Source: Cycas panzhihuaensis (Eukaryota; Cycadophyta). Taken from it: 64,000 nt of DNA. Position numbers and translations under genes: made by a program. The stretch covers positions 220,479,741-220,543,740 of the forward strand of contig CM041465.1 of NCBI GenBank assembly GCA_023213395.1. Reading direction: 5' to 3'. Positions 20,101 through 31,954 of this stretch are shown one piece after another. Numbering within the stretch: the stretch's first letter is position 1; the number at the start of each line of letters is the position of its first letter. The notes beneath the pieces were generated by a model. That model saw only the letters and a program-made list of their open reading frames with translations. It was not told the origin of the DNA and ran no database searches.

Positions 20101-23100
20101 AAAGGTCACCTTCTAAAGAGCCTAAACTCTGGTAGTCTCCATTACATACTAATGATGGGTGTCTTCCTCTAAAATCTCATAGTCCTACTTATTTAAGGGA
20201 TCTGAAAATGGTCACTAATAAGAGAAACTAGGTGATTATCCCCTCTAAAGCATTTCTAATGAGGTTAAACTATGGTAGCTTCTCTTTTATCAAATCCCTA
20301 TTAATGTGATGGGCAATCAAGTGTCACACTTAAGTTTAGTTGTAGTTTCAAAATGGTTCTTTCTATCAATTACATCATATATAGTTTTCTCATACAAAAT
20401 TGGCTTTCATCCTAATATCAAGGGTAAACTCAATCCCAACTCCAGATTACCACCATTCACCTCTTACTTTCTATTGCAAGCAAAAGCTTCTACAAGGCAA
20501 ATGTTTCACCATAATTAAGCCTCTTGACATGATTAGGTTCATCTTTAGATTACTCTCCTCAAAGTTAATTAGTATTTATTTCTTTCATACATGTATGGAT
20601 ATTTCTTTTATAGTGTGAATAGTGAATAATTTACTTTTGATGGATCATCTTATAATTTAACTATAGACTTAAATATATTTGATCTTTTATTATATATTTT
20701 TTTATTGAGGACTAATTGGATGATTGATTATGTATGATGATGGTTATGTCATTATTGATGAATAATACTATGGTGCATTTTATATCTTCTACTAAGTGTA
20801 AAGCTTACCTTGCTCCAAGTCTTTCCCTCTTCATTTGATTTTTTACCCACTTTCATCCTAGTATTTGATTTATTTTGGTCATATTTTAACCTCTTTTTAG
20901 CTTTAAGTTGTAGTGATTCTAGCTTTATCAGTTTATTTTTAGACCAAGTATCCTTTACCAAGATGACTTTTTTATGGAAAATATTCTATTTTTTGTGTTT
21001 TTTATTACATTTCATTTGTCGCATTTTTGGCAGGCTCAAAAATACAACTTTTTTAATAAAACATAGTGATAATATTTTATTAAGAGAATTACATTATTTG
21101 CTATTATACATACAAAAAATAATAGAAAACATTAATGTGCATACTTTTTCCAACACCGATTGCCCAGAATCAGGGCATGGCATCGCCTAATCTTTCCCAA
21201 TCACTTCATAGTCATAAAAGAATTATCCATCTAGTGATTTTGTGAGTGAAAGTCAATTAATCCATGGCAAAAAACTATGGCATGATTTTCCACCTATCCC
21301 TTTGCTCAGTCTCCATAAATCCAAATAATTTTTCTAAGCTTGGAGCTTTTTAGAGAATCTTTAAAGAGTTTCTTGAGTTTTTCTAAAGTGATGTTATACT
21401 ACTCAACTTCAGTGAGATCTTGCTAGTGTTCCCTTTACTATTTAAGACTTGATTGGAGATCCATCTTTATGAGAACCTATTGATCCTACTAAGAGGAATA
21501 GAGGGCTACATTTACCATATTTCCTACTTAGTTCTCAAGCTCCTAACTTCTCACCCATCTACTGAGATCAATCTTCTATAGTTTTTTCTAGTCTCACGTG
21601 TCCATCATACTCTTTCTCAACATCTATTGTCATCAATTCCATCATTCTCATGGATCCTTGGACTTGGTGGCGATATGTTAGGCAGAAATAAGACACCATT
21701 ATGAGGCATACATTATTTATTTTACTTAGATTTAAGATAATTTTACTTAGATTAATTATTGTTTTCCTTTTCAAGTTAATACATGGTTAGTTTTAAGCTT
21801 ATCTTAAAAAATATACAAAAAAAAAAAAAAACACTAACTTTTAGCTTTTATTACCATTGAAATCTAGTGGTTTTGTTGAATTTCCTTTTGTGGTAAAGCT
21901 TAGAATCAAACTAGATTTGATTCCTAAGCTTTTAACATGTTGATTGAGTTGTTAAAAGGTTGTTTTCAGAAATTAAACTGATTTTAATTCCTAGTTATAA
22001 TCCTTTCTAAACAATTACATTCCTCTTATTTGTTCCTTTACATGAATCTCAACAAGTTTGGCCCTGCCAAGAGTTGGAATAGCATATCTCAAACTTTTGA
22101 AAGAAAATGAAGTAATAAATTAAAAAGGATCATCAAGTAAGATAGTCTTCTCTTTTGCATGTGAGATTTTTTTTTTTAATCAATTATTGTAATATCCATG
22201 TTATATTATCTTGGTCAATGAGCATCATCTCAACATAAGGAGCATTGAAAAAAAGTGAAGTTAGTCAATTGCAAGGTCTTCTATAAGGTACATATTTATC
22301 ATCTCAATACCCTCTAATTTCTTTTCTTAGTTTCAAGATCTCATAAACAAGCAAGGAAAGGAAGGAAAACTACTAAACGAATAATTTTTGTTTATAAATT
22401 ATTTGCTTTGTTTCCTTCTCTCTTTCTTTGCTTGCTTATATAAAAAAAATAATAGATATTAGAAGACTTGATCTAGTCGGTTTTGGGCTATGAACTTGTG
22501 ATTGCCTAATTACTTGTCTCTTCTATCCTTTCACTTTCTCTTGAGTACATTTAAAATATTGAAAAAGGAAAATAAAAAGATAAACAATAGGATAAACATA
22601 AATACAACTTAAGCACCTAGATCTCCTTTGTCTCTTGTGACTACTTGTGTTTTATTTTCATTATTTAATCATTTAAAAAACACAAGTGAAAAGAGAAGGA
22701 ATTGCATTTTGCATTTCATGTGGTTTGATATGGTTTCATATTTATTTTATGTTGTATTCATTCAAATTGAGAATGCATGCTAGTTTTTGCATGTAGGATT
22801 GGCTTGTTGGTAGTTTACTTAAGTTAATTAGATTTAGAGTTATATCTTTTATGTGCATGTAAACTATTTCATAACCTATATTCATAGAATTCTTTCTTTA
22901 TAAAATTAATCCAGAAGTAGATAAGATCCTTTCTTAGGGATTGGTTAAAAGGTTACTCCTTAAGACTAGTTACTTTAGTTTCTCTTCTCATGGAGTCACT
23001 CTAAAGTGGTTGGCCCCAAACCAATAAATTAGCACCACCCTTATGTTGGCCAAATGGCTCGAAGGGCCTATGAAGGGAGTGGTATCAAATGATTTAGAAT

Positions 23101-23690
23101 ATATGAGGAAGGAGATTCTTAATCAAGTGAGCGAGAAGAACATTATAACACTAATTTAGTAGAATCTAATGAGAAATTCTATGAAACATATTTAGAAAAG
23201 GAAGAAAATAAAGATATAAAAGGAAAAGAATAAGGTCCCCTCTAATGATATATGAAATCCATAAATTTAATTAAATATCATTTTATGAAGAAAAACACTT
23301 AATGTACACAATGTTGCATTAACTACTAGAGAGATTTACATAATTGAGAAAGGAAGCGACGGAGAATACAAGTATTGTTAATACTCAAAATCCCAATCTT
23401 ATATTGGCCTACAACATATAGGAGAGAGGTGGCAGTCTAGACATTAGTACAAAATTATTTTCAATATAATTTGGTGGTGAATTAGAATCATCTTATTATA
23501 ATTCAATAAAAATTAGAAGGTATAAGACATATTAAACTCTACAAAAATGAATCAAGAAAGCAAGGCATGTTAAAGCTTGCTTAGGACTAGTTGTTTAATA
23601 CCAGAAAACAAAAATCTAGGTAGAGAATTAGAAAAAATAAAGGAGACAATATGATTAAGGGTGAATTTTCAACAATCATTTGGAAATAAA
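17151..23690. other. AT-rich region without recognisable genes
   Basis: Short open frames at 17584-17781, 18313-18495 and 20810-21190 have no motif I recognise and no neighbours that support them. Degraded protein-like composition (Ser/Pro-rich on the plus strand at 17.5-19.2 kb) suggests very old element sequence. A phrase AAGAGCCTAAACT.TGGTA recurs at about 20047 and 20114, with a weaker form near 20255, spaced irregularly. I see no LTR pair, tRNA or other RNA gene. Confidence 0.5.
17376..17430. repeat. TC/TA simple repeat
   Basis: A (TC)n run (17376-17394) followed by (TA)n and T-rich sequence. Ordinary microsatellite. Confidence 0.9.
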
Positions 23691-23697
23691 GGTGAGT

Positions 23698-23732
23698 GGG
23701 GGGAGGGGGGAGGGGGGAGGGTGGTGGAGGGG
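23698..23732 (+). other. G-quadruplex motif
   Basis: Four G-runs (6, 6, 6 and 3) separated by single A bases, then GG and GGGG runs. The motif lies in AT-rich sequence 0.5 kb before a decayed gypsy RT. It fits the strictest short-loop G4 pattern on the plus strand. It might be the polypurine tract of a lost element or a simple repeat; no function is visible. Confidence 0.75.
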
Positions 23733-24239
23733 AGCAATTGATCAATTTATGGAGGGAATGAAAAACTTTGAGAGAAATCATATACCTCTTTTAGGTTATA
23801 ATTTAACAAATCTTGCTCTAAAGATGGGACCAAGTGTGAGCTTCAAGATGAAGTATAAGATGAGGATGCTTCAGTCGATTGTGAGGAACCTTGAAAGACT
23901 AGGAATTTTGCACTTAAACACACGAGCATATCATATAAAAAAAAGAGTAAAAAATGAGAGTCCAACTCAACATAAAAGAAGATAAGATAGATATTTATTA
24001 AAAACTCAAGATTTATGTAATCAATATTTAAACATATATCTAAGCCCAAAATATAAATATAAGTGGTTATTAGTGTACAACCATTATTCAAAGGGCTTCA
24101 ATATTATTTACAAGAAACAAATATATTTATGGGGTCTTATAAGATAAAGGAATTCGACCAAAGTTTGGAGTATACAAGATAAAATTAGGGGAAGGTGCAA
24201 AATTAGTATGACAAAGGCCTCCCTAAATGAATCTTATGA

Positions 24240-25600
24240 TTAAGGATTAAGTAAAGATGGAGTTAGATAAGATGTTGGCATTAAGTTACATTTACGAGGT
24301 CAATAAAACTAATGAAATAGACTAGTAATGGTAGTGAAAAAGAAAAATAGAAAAGTATATATTTGTTTTGATTATTGACCGTTGGCAAAATTAGTAAGAA
24401 AGGTCTATTTCAATATCATTTACTAAAGATGTCTTTTAGAGTCATTGATTCTAAAGTGGATATTTTTGCAAGTGTCTTTAATGGTTATAATAAGATCAAA
24501 GTATCCCTAGAAGATTAATGAAAATACACACATTTGATAGCATGAGGAACATATGCTTATTGAAAAATGCCATTTGGATTGACAAATGTCCTAACAATAT
24601 TCTATAGAGTCATGTTAAATATATTTAAAGAGGAAATTTATACAAAGATGAAAGGTTTTCTTAATGATTGGACCTTGCATAGATTAATGGACAATCATTT
24701 GACAAATCAAAGAGACATTGTAAAAGATTATGGAAAATAAATAAATTATATCTAAACCCTCTAACATATAAATGTATGGTACCATTTAGAAAGTTATTAA
24801 GTCACATTTTCAAAAAATAAGAGTTACTAACAAACATGGCACAAATGGAAGTGATTATCGTGTTCATAATTTTAATTACTCTAAACCAAGTTAAGAGTTC
24901 TTAGAAATGACAAGTTATTATAGAAAATTCATTAAAGGCAATGCTTGAATTTAACTGCCATTGGAGAAACTCTCAAGTCAAGGTATGCCTTGACATGGGG
25001 GATAAGTGAACAAATGGTGTTCAATATATCATTACTTTAAAATACCTAAATGACAATCTTGGAAGTTTTCAGTTGGTAAGAAAAAGAAAAAAAACAAATC
25101 CATGTTGATGCATCCTTATATGTTATTGGATGCATTACAACCTAGTTTGGAAATAAAAAGATAAACTATCTAAGACACTTTGCCAACAAGAAGTTAACTA
25201 TAATTACATATAATTATATAATGACAGCAAAAATTAGATTGGATATAATCTATGCCCTCCAAAAATTTAGGCATTATTTGCTTGCCAACCCTTTTAAATC
25301 TTTATGTGGATCATTAAGAATTGATACATCTCTAATACAATACAATGCTACAAGGGAGGACAAATAAATGGCTATTGTTATTTTAAGAGTCATGGTCAAA
25401 CTAAAAGAAGTCCATGCTACTCTTGATTATATTTTGCATATTGAAAAAGGCACAAAAGCAACTAACATAAATGTTTATTTTTTGTATGACAAAATATTTA
25501 ATGTAGATATAATTCTAGAATGGCATGAAATAATTGCAAAATATTTAATTATTGAAACTGTCCTATCTAGTACGATATAATTAAGTTAAGAGAACCAACA
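24240..25600 (+). pseudogene. Gypsy-C: decayed non-chromovirus gypsy RT and RNase H
   Basis: Reverse transcriptase motifs appear in shifted frames: KMLALSYIYEVNKTNEID near 24270, VKKKNRKVYICFDY near 24340, then KCHLD/TNVLTIFYRVM near 24570 and the active-site box FLNDWT near 24656-24673, where FLDDWT is expected. RNase H follows near 25100-25330 with VDASLYVIGCITT-like, KINYLRHFANKKLT and IYALQKFRHYLLANPFKS. The frame 25368-25580 resembles the RNase H-integrase linker. The upstream frame 23680-23985 may be part of the same element, but I cannot place it. No LTRs were found. FLDDWT-type active sites occur in Athila-like elements, so that lineage is a guess. It is one of the oldest elements here. 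Confidence 0.75.
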
Positions 25601-26226
25601 TATTCTAGTTCGTCTATGGAGCATTATTTAAGATGTGATTAAACAACATTCTACGAAAATGTGCATTACAATATGAAGTGATAAATTTTAAGTTAGTTCC
25701 ATAAAGACTTTGCTATGGGGGTTGAATAATTTAAAAATTCCAATTTCAAGTTTAATTCTATTTTATTTTCATAAAAAAAAAGTATATGACTGAAAAGAGT
25801 AATAAAGCAATCTTCTTATCATTTAGAAGCCCTTTTTGTCTTTATGGTTTACTAATCATTTCATGACAGCTTTCACTCTTCACATTCCTAATTGTGAAAG
25901 GTTGTGGTGTAGTATCTCTAGTTGATAATATAGAGACAATAGTGTGTGACAATAATTTTTAGGGAGAAAACAATTTTGTGATTTTTAGGGGGTTTTCTTA
26001 TTCAAATGATTACTAAAAAAGAAAGTGGAAGTCCTCTTAGATATATTCCAACTCATGTGACTTTATGTGTTGGAAGATTAGGGGTTCAATTTTACTAAGC
26101 ATATAGTGAATCTCTCATGAGCACAATATCCCCAATTTCATGGAAACAATGATTTACAAGGGGTACACTTTGAAACGTGATCACACCATAAAATTTGAAT
26201 CATAATTTATCTAATATAATATTTAA
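25601..26226. other. AT-rich spacer, nothing recognised
   Basis: The remainder of Gypsy-C integrase or its 3' end may lie here, but I could not identify it. Confidence 0.4.
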
Positions 26227-26414
26227 GATATTTTCTAGTTAACAAAGGCATTAGACTTGTTCTTAGAATTAGAATTTATACAACAAATTCACCTTCCTGT
26301 TGTATGCAAGACTCGTTTGGGATATTTTCTAATTAACAAAGGCATTAGACTTGTCCTTAGAATTAGAATTTATACAACAGATTCACCTTCCTGTTGTATG
26401 CAAGACTCGTTTGG
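26227..26414. repeat. Two tandem copies of a 94-bp unit
   Basis: 26227-26320 and 26321-26414 are nearly identical, with about four differences. Both contain AACAAAGGCATTAGACTTGT and CACCTTCCTGTTGTATGCAA. The apparent open frame across them is a by-product of the duplication. Confidence 0.9.
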
Positions 26415-26433
26415 GATGTCAAACAGCCCTACG

Positions 26434-26517
26434 CTAAAATTGCTCAACTCAATGTCTTTAACTAAAATTGCTCAACTCAATGTCTTTAACTAAAATTGCT
26501 CAACTCGATATCTTTAT
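26434..26517. repeat. Three tandem copies of a 28-bp unit
   Basis: The units start at 26434, 26462 and 26490 with CTAAAATTGCTCAACTC; the third is slightly diverged. They lie 20 bp after the 94-bp duplication and about 240 bp beyond the 3' end of the LRR pseudogene. Confidence 0.9.
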
Positions 26518-26754
26518 TGTACGTGTCTATAGATCAATTGCTCTCCAACTAAATCTGTGTTTTCTGAACTTTGCAGAGTATGTAGCCCTGCTCTCAAAGT
26601 CGATTGCAGTCTACTTATATCGGTGCTCCAACGGTCCACTGATGTGGAGTCTGTTAAAAGCTATACTCATAGATGTTTACTACACATGAACTACTGTGTG
26701 GAAGAAGTTTGGCTATTAGATGCTTCTCCATTGTTCTTCTGTATTACAGTCCTA

Positions 26755-28566
26755 CTATCTAACAAGGACCATATATCTGTGGGGAATTTGGAAGCCCCTG
26801 TATTTGTTATTCCAAGAAATGTTGCTATGATACTCTCCAACAGTCATTACCATTTTACCAATCTCTGGAGGCAGGGAGCCTTGGAGGGAATTGCTGGAGA
26901 GGTTGAAATAGAATAATAGATTTTGTAGACCTGCAACCTCTGGCGGTATGTTTCCATGGAGTCTGTTGTAGGACAGGTCGAGCAGTTCCAGACGCCAACA
27001 ATTGCCGAGAGATGCAGGTATGTTTCCTGATAATTGGTTTTTTGAAAGATAAAGCCTTCTGAGCTGCTGGAGATGGCCAAGAGAAGGAGGAATTGGTCCA
27101 GAAATGATGGTTTCCTCAAGTGACAAGAGTCCTAAGCTTTGTAGTTGGCCCATCTCGCTGGGGATGCTCCCTTCTAATTTGTTGTAGCTCAAATACAATC
27201 TTTCCAGCTTTTGGAGTCTTTTGAATTGAGATGGAATGCTGCCGCTGAAGAGATTCTCATGCAAAGCCAGGAATGTCAAGTTGGTTAGATTGCCAATCTG
27301 CTGAGCTATTCTTCCTCTTATATAATTGGATGATAAGTGTAGGGAGGACAGTGTAGTAGAGAGCTGGCCTATAGCAGAAGGCAAAACGCCAGTCAGGCGA
27401 TTATAGCCCAAGTCCAGCCGTTCTAAGAGGGAGCAATTGGTGAGATGTGTAAGAATGGGCAATTCGGTACTGCTTCCACTAACAAATTGATTTCTCCATA
27501 AGTCAAGGCATCGAAGGAGAGCCAACTTACCCAGCTCTATTGGCACCGTCCCGCTCAGCTGATTATGGGACAGCTCGAGTATTGTGAGTTGGGAACAGTT
27601 GGCAAAAGAGTTTGGAATGTTACCACTCAGCCGATTTATGGCCAGATATACTTCTTGCAGGTTGGTGAGTTTGTGACCCAACTGCGATGGAATGCGTCCA
27701 ATTAAGTCGTTGTCTTCTAAACTCAAAATTTGGAGAGAGGTGCAGTTGGAGAGGGAAGAGGGAATCGATCCTTCCAAGTAGTTGGGGCCCAAGTTCAGGA
27801 TTTTGAGATTTGTAAGACGACCGTCGATGTGATTTGAAGCAAGAAATAACTGGGTCAAGGTGGAGATATTTGCCAATGAAGAGGGAATACTACCCGATAC
27901 TTGGCTTTCCTTGATGAGCAGGTTTTTCAAGTGGGCGAATGTTCCGAATTGAGGGGGAATGACGCCGGACAAATTGTTTACGCCCAATTCCAAATCAATC
28001 AAGGAGGACATGTTGGCTAAGGAGGAGGGAATGGTGCCTGACAGCCTATTTACTCCCAAACCAAGAAACTGTAGATTTGTGAGTAGGCCAAGTTCGCAGG
28101 GAATGGGTCCGCTCAGAGGGTTATACGAAAGAGAGAGCCGTCTTAAGCGGTGAAGGTGTCCAAGTTCCTTCGGAATGCGTCCGTAAAAGCTATTATTGAA
28201 AAGAAACAATTTACCAAGGAATGACAAATTGGCAAGAAAAGGAGAGAGAGAACCTTGTAGACCCATATTTCTGAGGTCGAGAAGCACCACTCTGTCCCTC
28301 CTTGGGCTGCAAGCAACTCCACTTCAATTACAAAATGCAGTCAGATTGGGGTTCCAATCGAGCAACGCATTTTGGGGGTCGTAAAAGATAGAGGCCTTGA
28401 ATTGCAACAGAGAGTGTTGATCGGTAGCATTGTTGAGGTGGGGATGCGAATGCTGATGAGATGGAGACGAGGACGATGATAACCGAATTGCAAAGGCGAA
28501 GAGAAGAAACAACAACAATTTCAATTTCAGCAGATCCATCTCACCCCTCAATTTGAGAAGCTTCAC
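26755..28566 (-). pseudogene. LRR receptor-like gene, broken by a nonsense codon and truncated
   Basis: One in-phase frame of 604 codons, interrupted only by TGA at 28324-28326. It falls inside the conserved N-cap motif CN(W)SGVAC, where TGG is expected. Before it are a signal peptide (LLLFLLFAFAIRL, residues ~17-29) and the LRRNT_2 region (DQHSLLQFKASIF, LLDWNPNLTAFC). After it come about 20 LRRs of the plant type (LxxLxLSxNxLSGxIPxxLGxLxx). The seventh is shortened (SNHIDGRLTN) and the twelfth irregular. The array ends at FNLSSNSLQGSLPPEIGKM, then about 34 unrelated residues and a stop. The transmembrane segment and kinase expected of an LRR-RLK subfamily XII-like protein are absent. A start at 28539 (MDLLKLKLLL) is also possible. 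Intact, it would be a plasma-membrane receptor; ligand unknown. Confidence 0.88.
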
Positions 28567-28679
28567 AGAATGTATTTCACCTTCGATCGCTCCAAACTAA
28601 GAACACAACACACGGTTTGGCTCACATGCGGATTTTTATCAAACCTTCGAGATGCACTTATTCTCCACCATTCATTCGA

Positions 28680-28686
28680 TTTTATA
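28680..28686 (-). promoter_or_regulatory. Possible TATA box of the LRR gene
   Basis: The minus strand reads TATAAAA, about 115 bases upstream of the ATG. The spacing suits a short 5' leader. It lies just before the tandem array, in AT-rich sequence where such matches arise by chance. Confidence 0.4.
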
Positions 28687-28689
28687 ATG

Positions 28690-30075
28690 CTTTTCTAGTT
28701 AATTATCAATAAATAAATTTATATTTTATATAAATTTTTATAATTTATGTCTATTTATAATTATTATAAATGCAGACTATTTGTATCACCTTCCTTCCAA
28801 TGCACTTCTTTTCAACAATTTATCTTCTCTTACATCACTATGACTTTTGGGATGATTGCGATCTTTTGACAAAAAATATCTACGTTATATTATATTATTT
28901 TTTATTAATCAATTAATAATAGAAATTGATATTTATTAACTTTTAAGATGTATTTTTTTCCATGATTTATCTAATTTTATAAGACTTTTGTATGTAATTA
29001 ATAACAAACATGGATTTTACATAACTTTTCATAATCTATATTATATTCATATCTAATTACTTATAAATATAGACTCTTCATATCACTTTCAAAATGCACT
29101 TTCCTTCAATAATTTATTTCATAGTGCATGATTTTTGCAATGACCATAACCTCTTTGTAAAAATTATCTATATTATATTATATTATATTACATTACATTA
29201 CATTATAATATATTATATTATATTATATTTAGTTAACTAATTGTTAATATAGATTAATTTTTTATTAACTTTTAATATGTTTTTTTTTTAAAGATTCATC
29301 TAATTTAATAAGTCTTTTGCAAGTAATTAGTAATAAACATGGATCTTATATAACTCTCCACAATTCATATGACATTTGTTTCTAATTATTATAAATATAA
29401 ACTATTTATATCACTTTCAAGATGCACTTTCTCTCAACAATTTATTTCATATTACATGACTTTTACGACAACCACAACTCTTTAGCAAAAATTATCCATA
29501 TTATTTTGTATTAGTTTTTATTAATTAATTATTAACACACAATTTTTTTATTAATTTTTAAGATAAACTTTTTTTTCATAATCTATCTAATTTTATAAGA
29601 CTTTATAAACATAGACTTTATATAACTTTCCACAATTTACATGACATTTGTGCCCAATTACTTATAAATATAAACTCTTTATATCACTTTCAAAATGTGC
29701 TTTCTTTAAATAATTTATCTCATATTATATGACTATTGTGACAACCACAACCCCTTAGCAAAAAATAATATTTTATTTTATATTATTTTTGGTTAATTAA
29801 TTGTTAATAAGAACTAATTTTTTATTAATTTTTAAGACACACTTCTTATCCAGAATTCATCTAATTTTATAAGACTTTTGTTGGTAATTAGTAACAAACA
29901 TACATTTTATATAACATTCTAAAATTTATATGACATTTATATCCAATTACTTATAAATATACTCTGTATATCATCTTCAAGATGTACCTTCTTTTAACAA
30001 TTTATCTCATATTACATGACCTTTATAACAACCATACCTCCTTGGTAAAAATCACCCATATTATATTATATTATG
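28690..30075. repeat. Tandem array of ~300-bp AT-rich units (about 4.5 copies)
   Basis: A recognisable block (TATAAATATA, then ACTnTTTATATCACTTTC, then CAACAATTTATnTCATATTACATGACTTTT) recurs at about 28774, 29071, 29399, 29672 and 29960. That gives unit lengths of about 297, 328, 273 and 288 bp. Each unit also carries ATCTAATTTTATAAGACTTTTG and a TTATATTA run; the latter explains most length variation (see 29160-29230). Copies are clearly diverged, so the array is old. It begins just upstream of the LRR pseudogene promoter. Confidence 0.85.
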
Positions 30076-31445
30076 AATGTAGGTCCATGGCAAATAATTG
30101 CCAAGAACTATCATTCCATTATTTCACTAGCTACTTTACTTTATTTCTTTTAAAATTTTATCTTCAATATCACTAATGTCATAATAAGAGTTTCTTAATA
30201 ATTTAAAAAAATATATCAACAGTCTACTTGTATTATTGCCATATGTGATGTACTAATTATATTTATATGATAACTTAGGTAATGTTACCTAAAAAATTAT
30301 CATTAATACTTAAGCAATAATTTTTACAATAATGTCTTCATACCATATATCTATAATTTTACATTTTATCCATATTATAAGATTTTTCTTTAAAATATTA
30401 TTTTCCCCACAAAGAATTATTACATAAATATGTAAATTAAAATGATCATTCATGCCAAATTATGGTTTTATAATCCTACTACTACATCTTTTTCTATGGA
30501 ATATATATTATAATTTTATATAAAAACTACCAAGATTATTTTTCATAGATATCATCTAGATATATGGAATATATTTAATTATATTATCAAAACCATTGAG
30601 CACTTTTAAGATCCTTATTACGATGGTCATACTTTACTAGGAGGGTGATTTCTTCTACTTCAAACTCATAGAAATAGGATATTACATCATCACATGTAAT
30701 GAATAAGATATAGATATATCAATAAATATTTAAGTAAGAATTCTTCTTCTTTATTAGCTTTATATATAAGTAGCTAGGTATATAGAAAGGATAATATAAT
30801 ATAATTGATTAGCCTCTATCAACTAAGGGATGGATAGGCGTGATGCATATTTCTATCTATCTATAATTATATGTATATGTATATTATAATATAACATATA
30901 TATCATGTAGTGTTGGATGTTTAAGACTAAGCTCACCATACGCATAAAATTACTTAATAATCATCAAAGCTTAATCAAGCATTACCATAGATGTGCATTG
31001 TAATAGATGCACATAGCATGTCCTCTGCTAATCTAGTTAATAATTACTTTATTGTCATTAGCCAATGTGATTTCTCTTACCAATAACATTATCTAATGAC
31101 TAATACTTATAGAACTATGGATTTTAGGCTAATTGGTCAAGTTGTATAGTATCACTTTTCTTGATTTATTATTTAAATTTATATAGTATCATAAGTATTT
31201 ATACTAACTAAATCTATTACAAGTATAATTATGAAAGCTGACTCATAATCACCTTGTTGACAACCCAACCGGTATGACCATTATCTTTAAGCTTAGTTGA
31301 TTAGCTTGAATATCATTAACTAACTTTACGTTTAATTAATGTTATCCAATTCACATAACTGACTAACATCTCTCCCAGAGTTATAGCATGATCTATCCTA
31401 AAGTACTATATAAAATTTTAAAATTCACTAACATATCTTTTAGAG
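30076..31445. other. AT-rich spacer, no features seen
   Basis: No open frame of note, no element ends and no repeats recognised, except that the last bases TTAAG (31446-31450) are the left target duplication of Copia-C. Confidence 0.6.
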
Positions 31446-31450
31446 TTAAG

Positions 31451-31954
31451 TATTGAAAATATAAAAATTCTATGATTATCTCTAATCCCACATTAAAATA
31501 TAATAATAGTTACTATGATACCATAAGATAAATGATGCAATAATAATTGAAGATTTTGAACTCATAAGTATGTACACATAATGAAGTAATCAACATTAAT
31601 ATCAAATAATAAACATATAAAGCATACACCATAAGATAGACATCAAGATTTATATGTCAAAAACCTAGTGTAGGAAAAACCACGAGAGAAGGTGGAGTTT
31701 GAACTCTACTTATGATCATAAGGATTACATCTTTCTCCTCTCTCTTTGTTCTATCCATTCTTAAGTTCTCAAGTGGTGAGTGTATATATTTATAACAAGA
31801 TCACCTCATGAGTAGCCTATTATATGTTATGAGCTTTTACATCATCCAATAATATGATAAAATAAATATGTGTGCATCTCATATATCTTGATATATGTAA
31901 ATGGAAGGAGGTATATGTATATAACATATGCATTAAATATTACATTTTTTAACA
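31451..31954 (-). repeat. 3' LTR of Copia-C
   Basis: Bounded by the target duplication on the left and the polypurine tract on the right. The expected terminal TG reads TA. Compared with the other LTR it has G-to-A changes, including TATGGGG to TATAAAA near its start. Confidence 0.88.

Noticed and set aside
20810-21190. 126-codon open frame as a small membrane protein
   Set aside because: Phe/Leu-rich composition is what AT-rich DNA gives by chance. There is no start context, homologous motif or supporting neighbour.
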